Shown here: positions 49,573-62,600 of the stretch, piece by piece
Position numbering within the stretch: the first letter of the stretch is position 1
Layout of the letters: each line of letters starts with the position of its first letter
Source: Scleroderma bovista
Taxonomy: Eukaryota; Basidiomycota; Agaricomycetes; Boletales; Sclerodermataceae
Assembly: GCA_037178675.1 (NCBI GenBank)
Contig: JAYMGJ010000069.1
Coordinates: forward strand, 90,658-154,657
Direction: 5' to 3'
Length of the DNA stretch: 64,000 bases
The notes under the pieces: generated by a model
What the model was told of the DNA's origin: nothing
The model's input: only the letters and a program-made list of their open reading frames with translations
Databases searched by the model: none
Translations under genes and position numbers: made by a program

Positions 49573-49954
49573 ATGGCTTTCTTTGGTTTGCGCAAGTGGC
49601 CCACGCCTGTACGTGTATCTCATCCATGCCCTCTCATCCAAGCTCATGTTGTCTCTCCTTGTCTTCCGCCTGGGCTTTTTCCTTGTCCGATGAATAAACT
49701 GTGAAACGTATACACCGCACCACATCCCAGGTTTTGCGGCCCATGGCTCCCTTCATCGCCGCTTCTGGAATAACCTTCTACCTCGTGTCTACCATGCAAG
49801 AAATGGGCGTCCGCTGTGCGTTTATCGCTTGTTGCATATATGGTATCCTTTGCATTGACTGACCCATATGATTTTCGGTGCCGCAGCTGAGGCCTACGCT
49901 AAAGATCCAAAGAACCCATACGCCGCTCAGGTTGCGAGGGAAACACATCACTAG
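49573..49954 (+). CDS. ATP18: mitochondrial F1Fo ATP synthase subunit i/j
   Basis: Exons: 49573-49608, 49731-49815 and 49887-49954; phases agree, 62 residues. The sequence MAFFGLRKWPTPVLRP, MAPFIAASGITFYLVSTMQ, then AYAKDPKNPYAAQ matches fungal Atp18 (subunit i/j): an N-terminal GLRKWPTPV, one transmembrane helix and a short C-terminus with DPxNP. It sits in the inner-membrane Fo sector and helps dimer and oligomer formation. Found only by joining exons. Confidence 0.92.
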
Positions 49955-50172
49955 GTGTTGACATAGTCAGAGGAATGGGGAGGGCTCAGTATAGAAGGGA
50001 CCAGGGAGGTTGTTCGAACATGCCACGCAGTACCGCTCAGGCCAAGTTTCTGTGTAAGTCGAAATAGCAAACCCATTAGTTGAAATACCCAATGTCAGAT
50101 ACGCAATATTGCAAGTCGAAACATCAAATTCGCAGGTCCCAAATATCTTGAGACAAATCATGTTAGTCCATG

Positions 50173-51279
50173 CTACATAGTTTCATCTACACACATATCA
50201 TATGTATCACACGTATCACATGTACTATCACGTAGGTCTATTAGTACCAGCAAAAATCTCGCTTCACTGACAGCCATACCCCTCCTTGCAAGGAACATGA
50301 CAAGCTGATCATTTGAACCCACACATCTGTATGCCTCAACAATAGCACTGATGTCCTCAGCACTGTACCCATGAGATGCCAAATAGTGAGAAGCCAGAGT
50401 ACCAAGTTGGCGACCCATATTCTGTTCATTTGTGGTAGACATTGGATAGTGGTGACTGGAAATTATGCCACGCAGATTGCGAACGTGACTATAGATGATG
50501 GGTGAAAGGTCCGGCTGACTTGTTAGTATTTCTGGCCCAGAGGAAGGGCTAGGGATTGAGGGAAGAACGGACAAAAACTGAGAAAGGGGGGCGGAGGCAT
50601 GAGATATAGATGCCGGAGTAGATGAAGTCGAATGAGATAGTCTAAGCGCTGAGGCTGTTTGAGATGAACGTGGTGAAATCCCTAATGAATCATGAAGCCG
50701 TTCATATGAAGTGTCGACGGTGTTCTCTGGGACATTTGCAATGGTCTCTAAGGGTGGCATGTTTTGCGGGAGGCCTTTGACTACTAAGAATGCCAACGCG
50801 ATCCAGAACGAGGATGTGTGCCTGCATATAGGATACTTGAATGTCCCCTCTGCACGGCGGGCACTCTTACTGAACAACAATAAGCTGTAAACCATATATT
50901 AAAGTCAATAACTTACGCTGTACGATGGATACCAGGGGGTGAGCCAATGACAACTGCATGAAAGCCTGCTTCATCTTCAAGTAGCGTTCGCACAGCTGGC
51001 ACGTCGAATGCCGCAAGGAGTTGAGTATGGTCAGCGTCATGCGGTAGTGAATTCACTATAGTTTGAAGGGTCCTGACAACTTGGCTCGCCTCATTTTCCG
51101 ACGTACATTGAATTGCTAGTGGTAATGGAGGCGTCCTACGGCCACATGCGATGAATGGGCTAGTGTTCAAGTCAGTAAGAGATTGCTCGAGGATGGGGCA
51201 CTTACCACTCATCTGCATTATACACAGCACCACCGTTAACACCTCCGATGACAGCCCAGTAATATTCAGTGGGGGCCAT
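50173..51279 (-). CDS. unrecognised protein, three exons
   Basis: Proposed start ATG 51279 (MAPTEYYWAVIGGVNGGAVYNADE), intron from about 51206, second exon about 51163-50921 (ACGRRTPPLPLAIQCTSENEASQVVRTL ... GFHAVVIGSPPGIHRTA), intron about 50920-50888, third exon to the stop at 50173 (LLLFSKSARRAEGTFKYPI, WIALAFLVVKGLPQNMPP, long Ser/Pro-rich middle, then ASHYLASHGYSAEDISAIVEAYR and FLARRGMAVSEARFLL). The first part resembles small 'YY(V/W)...GGVNGGAVYNADE' modules seen in agaricomycetes. The last 70 residues look helical, like a dimerisation domain. No function can be given. The gene may start further upstream (see 51409-51830). Confidence 0.5.
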
Positions 51280-52107
51280 GGGCAGTTGGGAAATAGGGCG
51301 CGATGGTCCTGCTTTGGCGGCCCATAGCTATCAGGTCTGTCTGTCTGTAGCATTGAATGAATATTCTTACTAACCCCCTGGCAACGTACTGCAGCCGTCG
51401 TGATGTACCTAGCAGGTCGCCGTCTTCATCGTGGGCTTTATCAACACCGTGCGCATTTGCCCAATACAAACTGTACCATTTTTACCAGCGCATGGGCATC
51501 CCGTGCGGTGATGGCGTTTGTGAGGCCCAACGAGGAAATACCTTGACGTAGGCGTTCGACTCAGAAGATTCGTTTTTACTTCCATTACTAGTTGTATCAA
51601 CTTCAAGTCAGTTAGTACGTGCTGTCCTGTGCAAGAAACAAAGAGGCAGCGGCAGGATACTTACTTGTAAGTGGCGTTGTGTGACTTGGCTGTTCTCGAG
51701 CGTTCCTGGAATCCATAATTACGTTCCTCGCCTCCGTGACAGTTCTAACTGGTTTCCATCTAGTCGAATTGATCAAATGGATCTTTGGTCTCCAATGCAG
51801 AGTTGACATCTAATGAAGTTATAGTAGTACCAACTGCGAGCGCTGATTACGGTGCGCAAGTCGTCGGCCATGTTGGAGGGGCACAAGTTATGTCAATTCA
51901 GGACAATTCCCCTTGAAACTAAAGATTTTTTTATATTCCCCCAGTCTCGATGCTTCGCAGAAGATGTCCGACGTCGTGGATCATAATCATAAATCAACTA
52001 AGTGTGTCTAGTACCTACACACGGATATTATGCAAAAAAAAAAAGCATCCAGAACTATCGAAAGTAAAAGTTCGAAGGAAGGATCCATTTTGACTGTTCG
52101 GGTATGC
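51280..52107. other. possible upstream exons of the unrecognised gene; otherwise no gene
   Basis: On the minus strand, 51409-51830 shows segments with plausible splice sites (gtaagtatcc near 51664, acceptor near 51605) and phrases such as TTSNGSKNESSESNAYVKVFPRW and ANAHGVDKAHDEDGDLLGTSRRLQ, which could be 5' exons of the gene at 50173-51279 or a fragment of a related gene. The rest, to 52107, shows nothing supportable. Confidence 0.3.
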
Positions 52108-53018
52108 TTAAAGCAGAGCACCAAAGAGAGGCGCGCCAATGATCACTGCAAGACCAGTGGCATGCCAAGTAGACAACCCAGCGATGTTATGAGATGCACC
52201 GCTCTTGCCAGGAGTTAACCCTCCGCTGGAGGAGCTACCGCCTGAGGAGCTACCGCCCGAAGAACTACCACCCGAGGAAGTTCCACCTGAAGACGATCCA
52301 CCCGAGCCACTTGCAGAGGTGGCTACAACAACCACGGAGGTAGTGGAGGAAGCCGCTTTAGATGATGTAGTAACTGATGGATGGGCAACAGGCGTCGACG
52401 AGGGAACCCCAATACTTGGAGAGGACCCACCACCACCTGAGCCACCGCTAGATCCACTACCGCCAGAACTACCTGGTGTGCAAGTATCTGCGCCAACCGT
52501 GCAAGTGGAGCTATTAGAGCAGCCTGAAGGCAGGATGTGAGTAAACACGATAAATGATCTGCCACGATCAAAGTACTTACATCCACCAAACTCGTCATTG
52601 CAACAGTGGTAACCAGAGTCGCAGCATCCACTGTCATTGAGGCAGCAGGTAGTGCCAGTGGGACAGCTGAAGTTCGCATCGCACTAAGAGACGTTCAAGC
52701 GCATCAGCACGCGTCAATTCAGCAGCGGCCACTAGACACGTACACAGAAGTCGCCGACTAGGGCACAAGAGTCGGGGTAGCTGGCGCATACCTCTACAAA
52801 TAGAGTGAGTACAACCTGGGGACGGTTCGCGCTGTATATCGCGACTCACTGTACCCGGAAGGACACCCGGATTGTCTCGACACGTGCGTAGAATCGCGGC
52901 CCAGGAGCCCCACGAGAACAACGCTCGTCTTGGGTTTGTGGAAACGCGAGTCGTCAGCAGCGACAAAAGCAAGCTGCGAAGAGAGGAGCAACGACGCGAC
53001 ACCAAGAAGACGGAACAT
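52108..53018 (-). CDS. secreted Cys-rich, GPI-anchored cell-surface protein
   Basis: Start ATG 53018, stop TAA 52108-52110. The signal peptide is MFRLLGVASLLLSSQLAFVAA; after introns come ASYPDSCALVGDFC and a Cys-knot-like segment CPTGTTCCLNDSGCCDSGYHCC then NDEFGGC, a second Cys pair (SNSSTC), then a Gly/Ser linker of SGGSSSGG repeats (about 52220-52290) and a hydrophobic C-terminus LSTWHATGLAVIIGAPLFGALL typical of a GPI signal. The layout (signal, compact Cys motif with CC pairs, Ser/Gly stalk, GPI) is common in basidiomycete wall or membrane proteins. No enzymatic domain is visible. The Ser/Gly repeat also makes a spurious Pro/Glu-rich frame on the plus strand. Confidence 0.85.
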
Positions 53019-56000
53019 TTTGGCAGTTGGAGAAGAAGACCTGTTTGAAGGATGACAACCAAGCAGTCTTGCTTTTATATGTAGTGGGTATGTACCTGGG
53101 AAGGGAAACAAACTCACGGAATCCAGTGACAGGGTCGTGTAAACGGACCGAGTAGACTCGTTGGTTCCAATTGGGTCGTTTATTTGATGGCTTGGCAAGG
53201 CACTCGATCATGACGGGCGCTGTCCCTCCAGCCCAGTGACACGTTCTGAGCGTTTACATTCGACTGCACAGAATCACAGACCCACATATCGACTTTCGTG
53301 CACATACCAGTGGTAGGATGGCTGGAAAGACCAGGAGGAGGTCCCATCGCACTTGGAGATACTCACGCCAATTGACCGACGTGAGGAAGGGCGACCATCA
53401 TGGGACCTTTTGTCGGGTCTGGGGCAGTGCCAACGTTGCCAATCAGTCATTCGCCTGCCAGAAGTTGAACCCTCCTCAACGTCTCACCGGGCTGTGCTCT
53501 GGCAATCAAATGAGAGCTCTTCTTGTTGCAGTGCAGATAGACATGAAATCACTTCCCAGCCAATCGGCATTTATCACTTCATCTACGGATTCACCGTCTT
53601 CACCCGATCATGGGAAACGGGACGAGTCCGTTTTTCCAGATGGGCCGCCGAAAGGTGTTCTTTGCCCCAGTGCGTCTTAGCGGTTCCAGCTGGCCTATCG
53701 GTACCTTGGCCTGTGGCCAGCTGAGGCTTGCATCACGCCACTTTTGATATTCTACTACTTCCGGGTCCGACTGTACATACTTGTCTTCCGCTTCACCACA
53801 CCCAGCGTACACTTCCAGACACCAGCTGCCAAGACAAACCCCTGAGCTAGCCAGGGCACGAGCTTCTCGAAATTGTGCCTTCATACGACCCAGCCTAGTA
53901 GTATGATCCGGACTTGGGTTCAAATCACAGGTCAGGTGCCAATCCCCGAGCCCACAACCGAGCCAATGGTCGTACATACCGCAATCCGCCTCGCGGGCCA
54001 TTCGTGCAAACTTCCCGCGCATACAAGAGCATGGTTATTAAAGTAAATCCTCTATCAAGGCACAACCGTAGAACCAGGCACAGGGCTCTTGAACTGCCAG
54101 CCTAGTCGAGACTGCAACACAGCACAAGTACTTATCAGAATGGGGACACGATGCAAGTACTAGTATGGTGGTTCCCTTGCCGCGATGGCACATAAAAAGC
54201 CTTGGGCTCGGCATCGCCTCCGGCTTGTCACTCCTGGCTTCACAGCCATTGCTCGCCTTCCCCTGCCAGCCTCTCAGAATCCTGCAGCCGACCTCCTCAC
54301 CTTTGCCACTTCCCTCCAAGTGTTGGACTTGGATCCATCCGCACCAACGGAACAAGGTTTTTCCATTTTGCACTGTCTGTAACTAACGCACAGGTGTGTT
54401 ACTTGACCGTCATCGGCTGTAGACTCTAGAGGATTCATCGTGTTGGAATACTATGTCTGACAATTTAGAGACTTGAGGAATTGGAAAGGCTGACGTCTTC
54501 TGATGGCCCAAATATTCGGCTCAGGCTTACTCTCCATTTTGACCTCCACAGCAAGTTACTGGGTGGCCACCCTGGCCATCTACCGGGAACAATGACGGAA
54601 TCCTTCAATCTTTTTTTTTTCTTTCACCACGTGTTCATACAGCATGAGACCATGTGCGTCACCATCACCAAGGTTTTTGTTCTCGCAGGACCTTCGAAGA
54701 GTCACTGGGTGGCGGCAAAACGGTCCTCATCGATGGTGAATAATAAACCAGCCAAACGCGAGAAGCAGTGCCGTCGTGATGCTACCGTTGAGGTGACCAA
54801 CAATTATAGAACACGGCAAGTCGGAGCAGCCTATGAATATGTCATGTCATCCAAGTTCATTATTGTTGGGAAAGCTGCTGAGAGGCTATGTGACACGACG
54901 GTAACCACGACTATCTTGAACCAGATGTATCGAATACACGCCGAAGCGAGTGTGTTGGTGATCGATGGTCTTCGCTTTAGGATTCTTGAAAGTTGTTTAT
55001 GGTTGAAGGTACGTCGCTTGTTTCCCTGCTAACTTTCTCTACCGAGGACCTAACCCACCAGGTACTTTGACCTCTTATTGTTGCGAAAATGGGCAGGTCA
55101 GGTCCGAGAAGGGCATAACCGCCTTGGCAGGATTCAACGCCGATCTAGCCTATGCGCACAATGAAATGAAAAAGACAGCATGAACGTTAAGGTGGTGTGG
55201 CTCAAACATAATGTGCATCTCTGTAAAATAACCCAAGAGTCGTCGTTCCTTATACATTAGGACCTCCTGCAGGACAGGACAAGTTATCATTGCTAACCTA
55301 TCGCAAGATACGGGGGGCAGGTTCTGCAGTGGGTTCGAGGTCTGTGATGACAGTAGAAGGCACGCAACGTTTCGCAGGTACAGTCTCCGACAGAACCAAG
55401 GGTAGGCGATGCTGTCGGTGATGTGTCGAAGTAGGGGCATCCGACTTCAAGGAGAATTCAGGTCTATATCAAAATCAACTGAGTCGCCACAATTCAGTGG
55501 GTGTTGTGGGATTGTGCTAGTGGAAATTGGATGGATTTCCTCGGACCCTGTTCTTTCTCTCCAAGCCTATCAGTACACTGCTTAGAGTTGGCACCCTGGG
55601 GGTACCCACACGTAGCACTTGTCGAGTAGAGTAACAGTGCTTGCCAGGCATTCAGAGAATTCAGATTTGCAGCAAGTGCATAGCGTAATTCGACACTTTT
55701 GCTGATATTCAATGGTGCGATGGAGAAATGCTAAGACGTACTAGTGAGATCTGACAGATCTGGTGTTCACTGATTGGGATTGGGATGTGTTGAGTCCTTA
55801 GTTGACATGTCAGATTGTTTTGATGCTATACCAGATCGTACGGATAACATGTTCAGAACAGTTCCGGGCACCGTGGTTGATTATCGGGGAGAGATATTCA
55901 GAACACAACTTCAGACTGCACAACATGCGAGAGGAGAAAGATCTTCTCAGCTAAGTGCTGTTCGATGGATAGTCCATCTTCAAAGAAAGGGAGCATCCTT

Positions 56001-56909
56001 TTTGGAGCTCGAATCGCAGCCTTGAGGTCAAAAGTATTTGTGAGCCCTTATGAAAGGAGCATACGTATGTAGAGGCTTGGGTGACTGGGTCTGGGGACCA
56101 GGATGAACTTGTTCATTCTACAGTGCTCCTTACCACTATCTTCCTCTAATAGAGTCTGGCTTTGGGAGACTAAGACACAGGTGAGAAACTCGTTAGGAAA
56201 TTCGTATACGGCAGGTAAAAATGGAAATTGATGTCATGATACCCACAGCGCACGATCGGAAGGGAGGGTCTCGAAAGCAGACAACATGCAAGCAATCTCG
56301 TCCGAGTGGGGAATGAGACTTCTGCAAAGGTATTGGAATGATCATTACCTTTACCGAAATCTTAGGGCCCCACTACATCACCCGCATGTTTCGAAGGTCC
56401 GACTTCTGGAAGCAAGGTAATGGGAGAACATTAACTCTAAGAATGCTAGTCAGATCTTCTGTCTAGCGTCTCCATAGTGTAGAACCCACTGATTAATGGT
56501 AGAATTTTTGAATTGCAAATCAGACCAGACACACGGCATCGACCTCTGGAAGTTTCCTCAAGTGTGTCGAAGGCGCACTTGCAATATTTGCATCAATGGG
56601 TATTTTTTCGAAGCCCCATGTTTGCGTGTTTCAATCAGTTCTGATGATATAAGATCGAGGAACCTCGGTGAGTCGGTGCTTCGTTGCACAGCGCAATAGC
56701 ACCTAAGCAGAAGAGGACAAAGCTCAGAAACAGTAGCAGTGGCTAACCCAAAGTCACGAAAGGATTGCAGAGGTCTATGTATGTACTTCGCATTTGTATC
56801 ACTCATTTACATTGCTAACCAATATGCAAAGCCTATGTCAAGCATGTTGCTTTGATTAGCAGTCTTTGTGCGTTGCCCATCTCCCACTGTTTGCATCGTT
56901 GAGGCCACC
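53019..56909. other. gene-poor stretch, only unsupported open frames
   Basis: A 140-codon minus frame at 53600-54022 (EYQKWRDASLSWPQAKVPIGQLEP) and a 183-codon plus frame at 54481-55032 (SKFIIVGKAAERLCDTTVTTTILNQ) have protein-like pieces but no recognisable domain, and I cannot connect them to exons. Nothing supportable in 55033-56909. Could include decayed genes. Confidence 0.35.
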
Positions 56910-59690
56910 ATGGTAAGTACCGCACTTCCAGTCCGTTCTGTATGGTAATTACACATTTTCAGTCTGGCAATCCATCGCGGCATGTAGCGGTCGAGGACGT
57001 TGATGAAAATATCCCGACTACTGGGCCTCGTGCCCTCGATCGTGATGAAGCAACCCTCCTTGAAGAGATCTACCCGAATGTGAAGCTCCGCACCTCGTTG
57101 GAGTACATACATCTTTGCGATGCAGGCTGCCTCGTTCGACGACAACAACAATACTCCCAAAAGTTGCAAATCATCTCTTCCTGCACACTCCCGTGCAGTC
57201 GCGCTCGTTCAGAACCAGTCAGGCACACTTCGTACTGTCTTCCAGAACCGGTCAATTGACTCAACCGCTTCATGGGGTGCAGGCGCAGGCCCATCGTGGG
57301 GCAGCGCTTGTCGTGAATGATGGAGCTGGTCCTGGTGGAATAAAATTCTACACTGGATAGTACACGGTCAGTGCTCCCTATCTATATCCTTTGTATGCTA
57401 ACATGCGTACAAGGCGCAGGACGCGCAATTACACAAGCAAACGCATCCACTAGCCATGAACTCGCCAAGGACGATGACAGAAAAGACACCCCACCATCAC
57501 CCATTAAGCCATGCAAACCACCCTCGCCGCCTTCGCGTTCTTTCCCTTCCACCAGGCTGACGCGATCATGAATAGGAAATTGGCGCAGGCGTCTTGCAGA
57601 AAGTCCAGATACATCTCCGTGCACGGCATGAATTTGCTCCGGTAGCAGAACAGGAGCAACAGCAAAGGAAACTAGAGCCTCTTGATACCGAGGTTCAGCT
57701 GTCGAATCAACCCTTCGAGGCTACCGTTGAAGACGCATATTGGCTGCAAAAGGTGTCCCACGAATAGCGCAAATAATCACACAACTCGCAGATCGCAACC
57801 ACTGGCAGGTACAAAAGATGTTGCGTGCTCTCGTGGGACGCACAGGCCGATGGGGACTGCGTGCACGTAATCCAGACGATGCAGCGTTGGAGGCAGCGAA
57901 TTCGAAACAGAGGGAACAACTTCTAGCGGAGGACAACTTCCGCAGAGCTATGTCCGTATTCGACGTTGCCTGCATGGCACATGTCCAGCAGGGTTCCTAC
58001 ATGCCTGGACAATCCCTCGCTTCCTCTTTCCCGCCGTGTACCATACGCACTTTCGTTCATGTTCGTGCCACTCTTCTATCGACGCTACCATTCGTATATC
58101 GCCTGCTTCTACAGCCTGCTGCAGCCCGTGGCTCATTTGTTTCTACTCCTGAACACATACGACCAGACCAAACAACTTGGAATGTGGTGCTTGACGCGTT
58201 CTGACAAGCATCCGCTTCGGACAAATCTCGCCTTCAGGATCTCAACAAGCCATTTAATATTCTGGCTGAATGCGCCCCCAAAGACAAGTTGGATGCCAAG
58301 CCCTTACAGTCAATGATGCTCGCTGCTAACGTGCGCTGCCTGGAGCAAGCAGTCTTATCGGATGACGAGGAACTCGTCTGGTCCTCACTTGTGTTCGTTG
58401 CGCAACAGATCTCAATAAGGACATCTTGCCCTACATCCTTCACATCACAGAGTGCTCGAACCATCTGACCCGCTTATACCCTTTGGTCATGCGTTTCGGA
58501 ATGGCTGAGCAGGCATGGAAACTCGCGAAACCATTGGTAGCCGAGTCAGCGGTGATCGGAAAGAAGATGATAAATCCGCGGCCAAGACTTCTTCGCACTT
58601 GCTCACCAATGTCGTCCCGTTCGCTCTCTTTCCTCGTCTCAAGGTCCTCTTTTGGAGACAGTAGAAGTAATGCGATACACTGTATCCGAGGATGCCATAC
58701 CGTCTGTCGTCATGTCATCTCTCCCTACACAGGTTATCATCGATTCCGAACTCAGTCGCCACGTCGACAAATGGTCTCCATCACATCACTTGGCTTACTG
58801 TGTATGATGGCTACGCGCGCCTCCAATCAGCTTATCGGCGGATCCCACAAGGTACCCTCGTCCCATCGTCCTCGGCCGCACACACGACATCCCTGCGCAC
58901 GAATCCGTTTATTCCATTGCCCCAAAATCCTCTTTTTTCGCCAACCCCGCCTGGCAGACCGACACATGGTTCCAGATCGAGGACCAGATGATCATCGATG
59001 CATCGCGCATGCTCACGCCGTCAAGGGTCCGTTTATATGCACCGTGACCGCATCACGGCAGCTGGCAGCGTCCCAGAGCCCCTGAAGCTCCCTATAAGGT
59101 CCGACAGGAAGTTTGCTTATTTGAAGTGCATGAGATGTTGCCTCTGGAGCACACATACCCAGGAATTTTAACGCTGCACTTACGGCTGCTAAGCCAGCAT
59201 CAACCCTACAGTGTGCTGAGCAGCTCTTTGGCAACAGTTTTAGCTGTGAGGCTCGTTAGCCTGGAACTACTGGTAGTTGGTTACACACCCGAAGCGCATC
59301 ACATGCGCGTCTCATGGAATCCACACAAAAGCAAGAGTACGAAAGTCGGCATCTTGGAGGATATCGTGTCTTCGGGTGCACGCCATCCTTTCATCAAAAT
59401 CCCTGGCAGCAGCGGATCCGGTTATTCCTCCTGTCCAGTTTGGATGTACAAATGGCGGCTTGCTCTACGAAATCACTAATCGCTGTGTTCATTTCACCTC
59501 CTGCGCGAGTTCGGTTATCTCATAAATCAGTAGGGCTGCATTTTCTACGACCTGAAGAAGTGTACGATATGTTCCTTTCATGGCCTACGGTAAAGAATTT
59601 GTTACTACCTCTGACCAAAATAAATGGAAACGATTACCTCAACAGTCTGAGCAATGCTGAAGGGCGGAGTGCTGGCTCCCTTTAGACAAC
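56910..59690 (+). pseudogene. large decayed gene of an unknown family
   Basis: Starts at ATG 56910 with an intron at 56913-56962, then SGNPSRHVAVEDVDEN, TTGPRALDRDEATLLEEIYP then NVKLRTSL, a frame change near 57110 into ASFDDNNNTPKS, AHSRAVALVQNQSGTLRTVF, then YPLYANMRTGAGRAITQAN. Further fragments lie in varying plus-strand frames: VPRIAQIITQLADRNHWQVQ, RALVGRTGRWGLRARNPDDAA, AEDNFRRAMSVFD (57740-57970), ALSFMFVPLFYRRYHSYI and FYSLLQPVAHLFLLLNTYDQ (58050-58190), ECAPKDKLDAKPLQSMM, APKDK-like helices, EVHEMLPLEHTYPGIL (about 59125), YTNGGLLYEITNRCV and VGLHFLRPEEVYDM (59450-59570), then LLPLTKINGNDYLNSLSNAE. The frame changes at least six times and stops intervene. I do not recognise the protein; it would have been about 900 residues. 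Confidence 0.55.
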
Positions 59691-62600
59691 GAATGCGAGC
59701 TAGTTGCGTGACACTCTGAGCAAGCTTAGGGTGACAATTACACTTCCCTAGTTCTATAGCCGAGTTCACCAAGGGTTTCAGCGGAGGCGTCAATACTAGC
59801 ATTTGGACAAACTGGCCCGTCCGTTGTACGGGAGGAGCGGGATGGGATCAAACACGACGAGGGTGACCTTGGGAGATGTGGCGCCGTGAAGGTGAGAGAC
59901 TTTAATTTTGACTGTTCTTGCTGCCTTTCGGGCCTATACTAAAACATATGAAGCCATGCCCGAGTAATGGAACGAAGAACGGCTCTCCGCACTGAAGCCC
60001 TCTGACGGATTTCTTTCATCCACCATCTCCTGCTGAATTTGAAGGGGAGGGCATACGCCCGGTTGGGTTCAGAAAATCTTTTTATAACCCGCCATACAGA
60101 TTCCTCGGAAAGGTGGAAACGGTGAGTGGTTGAGCCCAGCCTGATCGTCCCTTGCTACAAATTTTGCTGTAATTCTTGTTCGCGCTGAATGGCAGTGTCT
60201 TCCAATACCTCGCCCTACATCATGGCGACGAGAACAACGTTCTTGAAGGTATCCTCTCCACATAACATATGTAAGTTCCTCAATGACGCCCCAATGATCC
60301 TGTTGTCAGAGGTTCGGTGAAAGTACAGAAAACCGCTCAGCTTGGCGTTCTACCCGTAACTGAAGTAACATCAAGACAGGTTCCATGCTCCGCAGAATCT
60401 GAATACCAGTCAGGAATGTATTATCGAATCCAGCCAAAACGTTATTTCTTTCCGAACGTCGGACAGCTCGTATGTCCATTGAATACGAAATCAACTTGTG
60501 ACCAACCCCAACGTCTGGTCTTCCAGTTGTGTGAGCGATAAACTATGTATGCATGGGCTAAGTGCACAGCCCAATGACTACTTAGGGAAACAAATGCGTA
60601 CTAGACAATTGCACCGTATCCGAAGACCTTCACCGTGACGGACTGCATGCCCCGCAGTTGATTGGTTCCTATATGTAAAGGGCCTTGACTATACATAACC
60701 CTTTGTCGTCTATGTAGGTCATGGTGGTGGTTTGATGCTGCGACCTCCTGTATTAGGGGGGGGGGGAAGGATATATGCATTGAATCCATATAGCTCGCAA
60801 GCTGGACCAAGCAAGGTCCATGCCGGCAGCCAGTACTTCCCCGAATGGGTACTTTATGCTAAATGTGCAGGACAAATGTTCGGGTCAGTAATCTACGAAC
60901 GGGTCCAATGAACGACTGTAGATGGATTGCTAGTTTGAATGTCGATAGTGTGGCATCGGTAAAGTCCACAAAACGGGTGAGGAACGGAGTAAACGGCAAC
61001 TTGTACCGAACTAGTAGTTGATTTCCGTACCTTTACACAGCACGACGATATAGGCAGGCAGTAAGTTCCGGGAGCGTAATACCAGCGCACCTGAGATGGG
61101 TGCCAGTTCCAGCCACTTCATCCTATGTAGCATGAGGCGCTTCTGTAAGAAAGGTGCTTCGGTACTAGACAATTATCATATTCCAGTACGTACATACCGT
61201 TCTTCGAATAAGTGTATTGGCTAAGCGGGGCCGAAGGAAGGTGGGTGGATCCCAGAACGAGGTATTCAAGTTTCGTCACTGTGGGCGTGGCGTTCGACAG
61301 ATAGATTCGGATTCGCAGAGAAGAGGGGCTATTTTGCTCCTAATCCGACTATGATGGCACTGCACTGCACCACTCAAATATAACATCATCTTGCTTTTGA
61401 AGGGATTCAGGGATGCTTTTTCCTGATGGTCCAGTCTGATAACGATATGGATGATAATTCTTCCCGACCAGACCCACCTGAAAAGTACGTGTATATAAAC
61501 CTGTCGACGTCAGCTGTACCTGAATCACGAGAGGTTGTTATCCGTACGGGGTCTAAGTTACGTAGAGAGCAGGGCCGCTTGGGGCTGGCCCAGTTGTGTA
61601 CTTACCAAATTTTAAGATGATACGAACGTCCTGTCCGACAACCTGGGAGCTATCACCGCCGGTAGGATGCTATGATGAACACCTCTCCTAGGAGCAAAAC
61701 TGGTGGACGTGGGAAAAGATCTGTGAAAAGTTGCGCCTAATCTTTGCAAACGGCCTGTAAGCAGATAGGCAGAGTGCTAACGGGACAGCAAAAAACATGA
61801 CGAGCGCTCGCACTTTGGGGGGACTATATTCGGACCGCGTGAGTACCACCAAGGCCGTGGAACGACTGTTTCACCGACACCTTGCTCGAATAACCAACCG
61901 TACAGAAAATACTTACCTTGTGGTTTGCCTGGAGGAGACCACATCCACCAATACGTGCAGCTATGTTGGGATGCTTTCCAAGTGGTCTATAGCAAACCAT
62001 CAGGGACCGTAGATCTGAGATAAACTCCAGTGTTGCTAAGGAATAAGCATGACGTCGTGCATGTCGAACCGTACCTCGCAGGTAACTTAGTACCTCTCCG
62101 AAGAAGAGCATCGTGTGGTATGGTCACGAAGGAAGGCACCCGCGGCGTAACCGGCGTGGTTAACAAGTGATATGTGTAGAATTCACGGGCCTTCATTTCA
62201 TGTTAATGGCTCTTCTGAGCGTAGAGTGATCTCCCTAAATTGAAAGATCAGAGTAAGGAGGGCAGGCACAACGAACAGGACAACGTGGATGCCTATGAAA
62301 CCACACCTTACCAATGACGCCAATAGTATGGCATCATCATGTGTTCATGGTAAAGAATGGGGTAATAGTGACACGGCACTGATCATGGCTGTTGATAAGA
62401 TTTGATGGAAGGACGAAGCGCACTAGCTGTGGGCGTCTGCTATGCGAATCATGAGTGCGGTAAGTCGACGGCTCATGAGAGTACTAGTAGCTACAGTAGA
62501 TCATGAGCACATACCTTCAGGCAAGGGATCAGTTGTTTGGGTCGAACTCACTGTGTCAATCACAATGGCGCTTGAAAGCTTATCGGCGTCTGCACGTGCA

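Noticed and set aside
52205..52540. Plus-strand Pro/Glu-rich repeat frame (PPEELPPEE)
   Set aside because: It is the complement of the Gly/Ser stalk of the GPI-anchored protein gene.
53900..53950. tRNA-like 'gggttcaaatc' near 53926
   Set aside because: No A-box or foldable cloverleaf around it.
54481..55032. 183-codon plus-strand frame as a gene
   Set aside because: No domain recognised, poly-T/Phe run inside, no partner exons; kept only as a note in the gene-poor stretch.
61400..62200. Possible transposon or retroelement fragments in the right end
   Set aside because: Only short overlapping frames; no integrase, reverse transcriptase or transposase motif, no terminal repeats seen.
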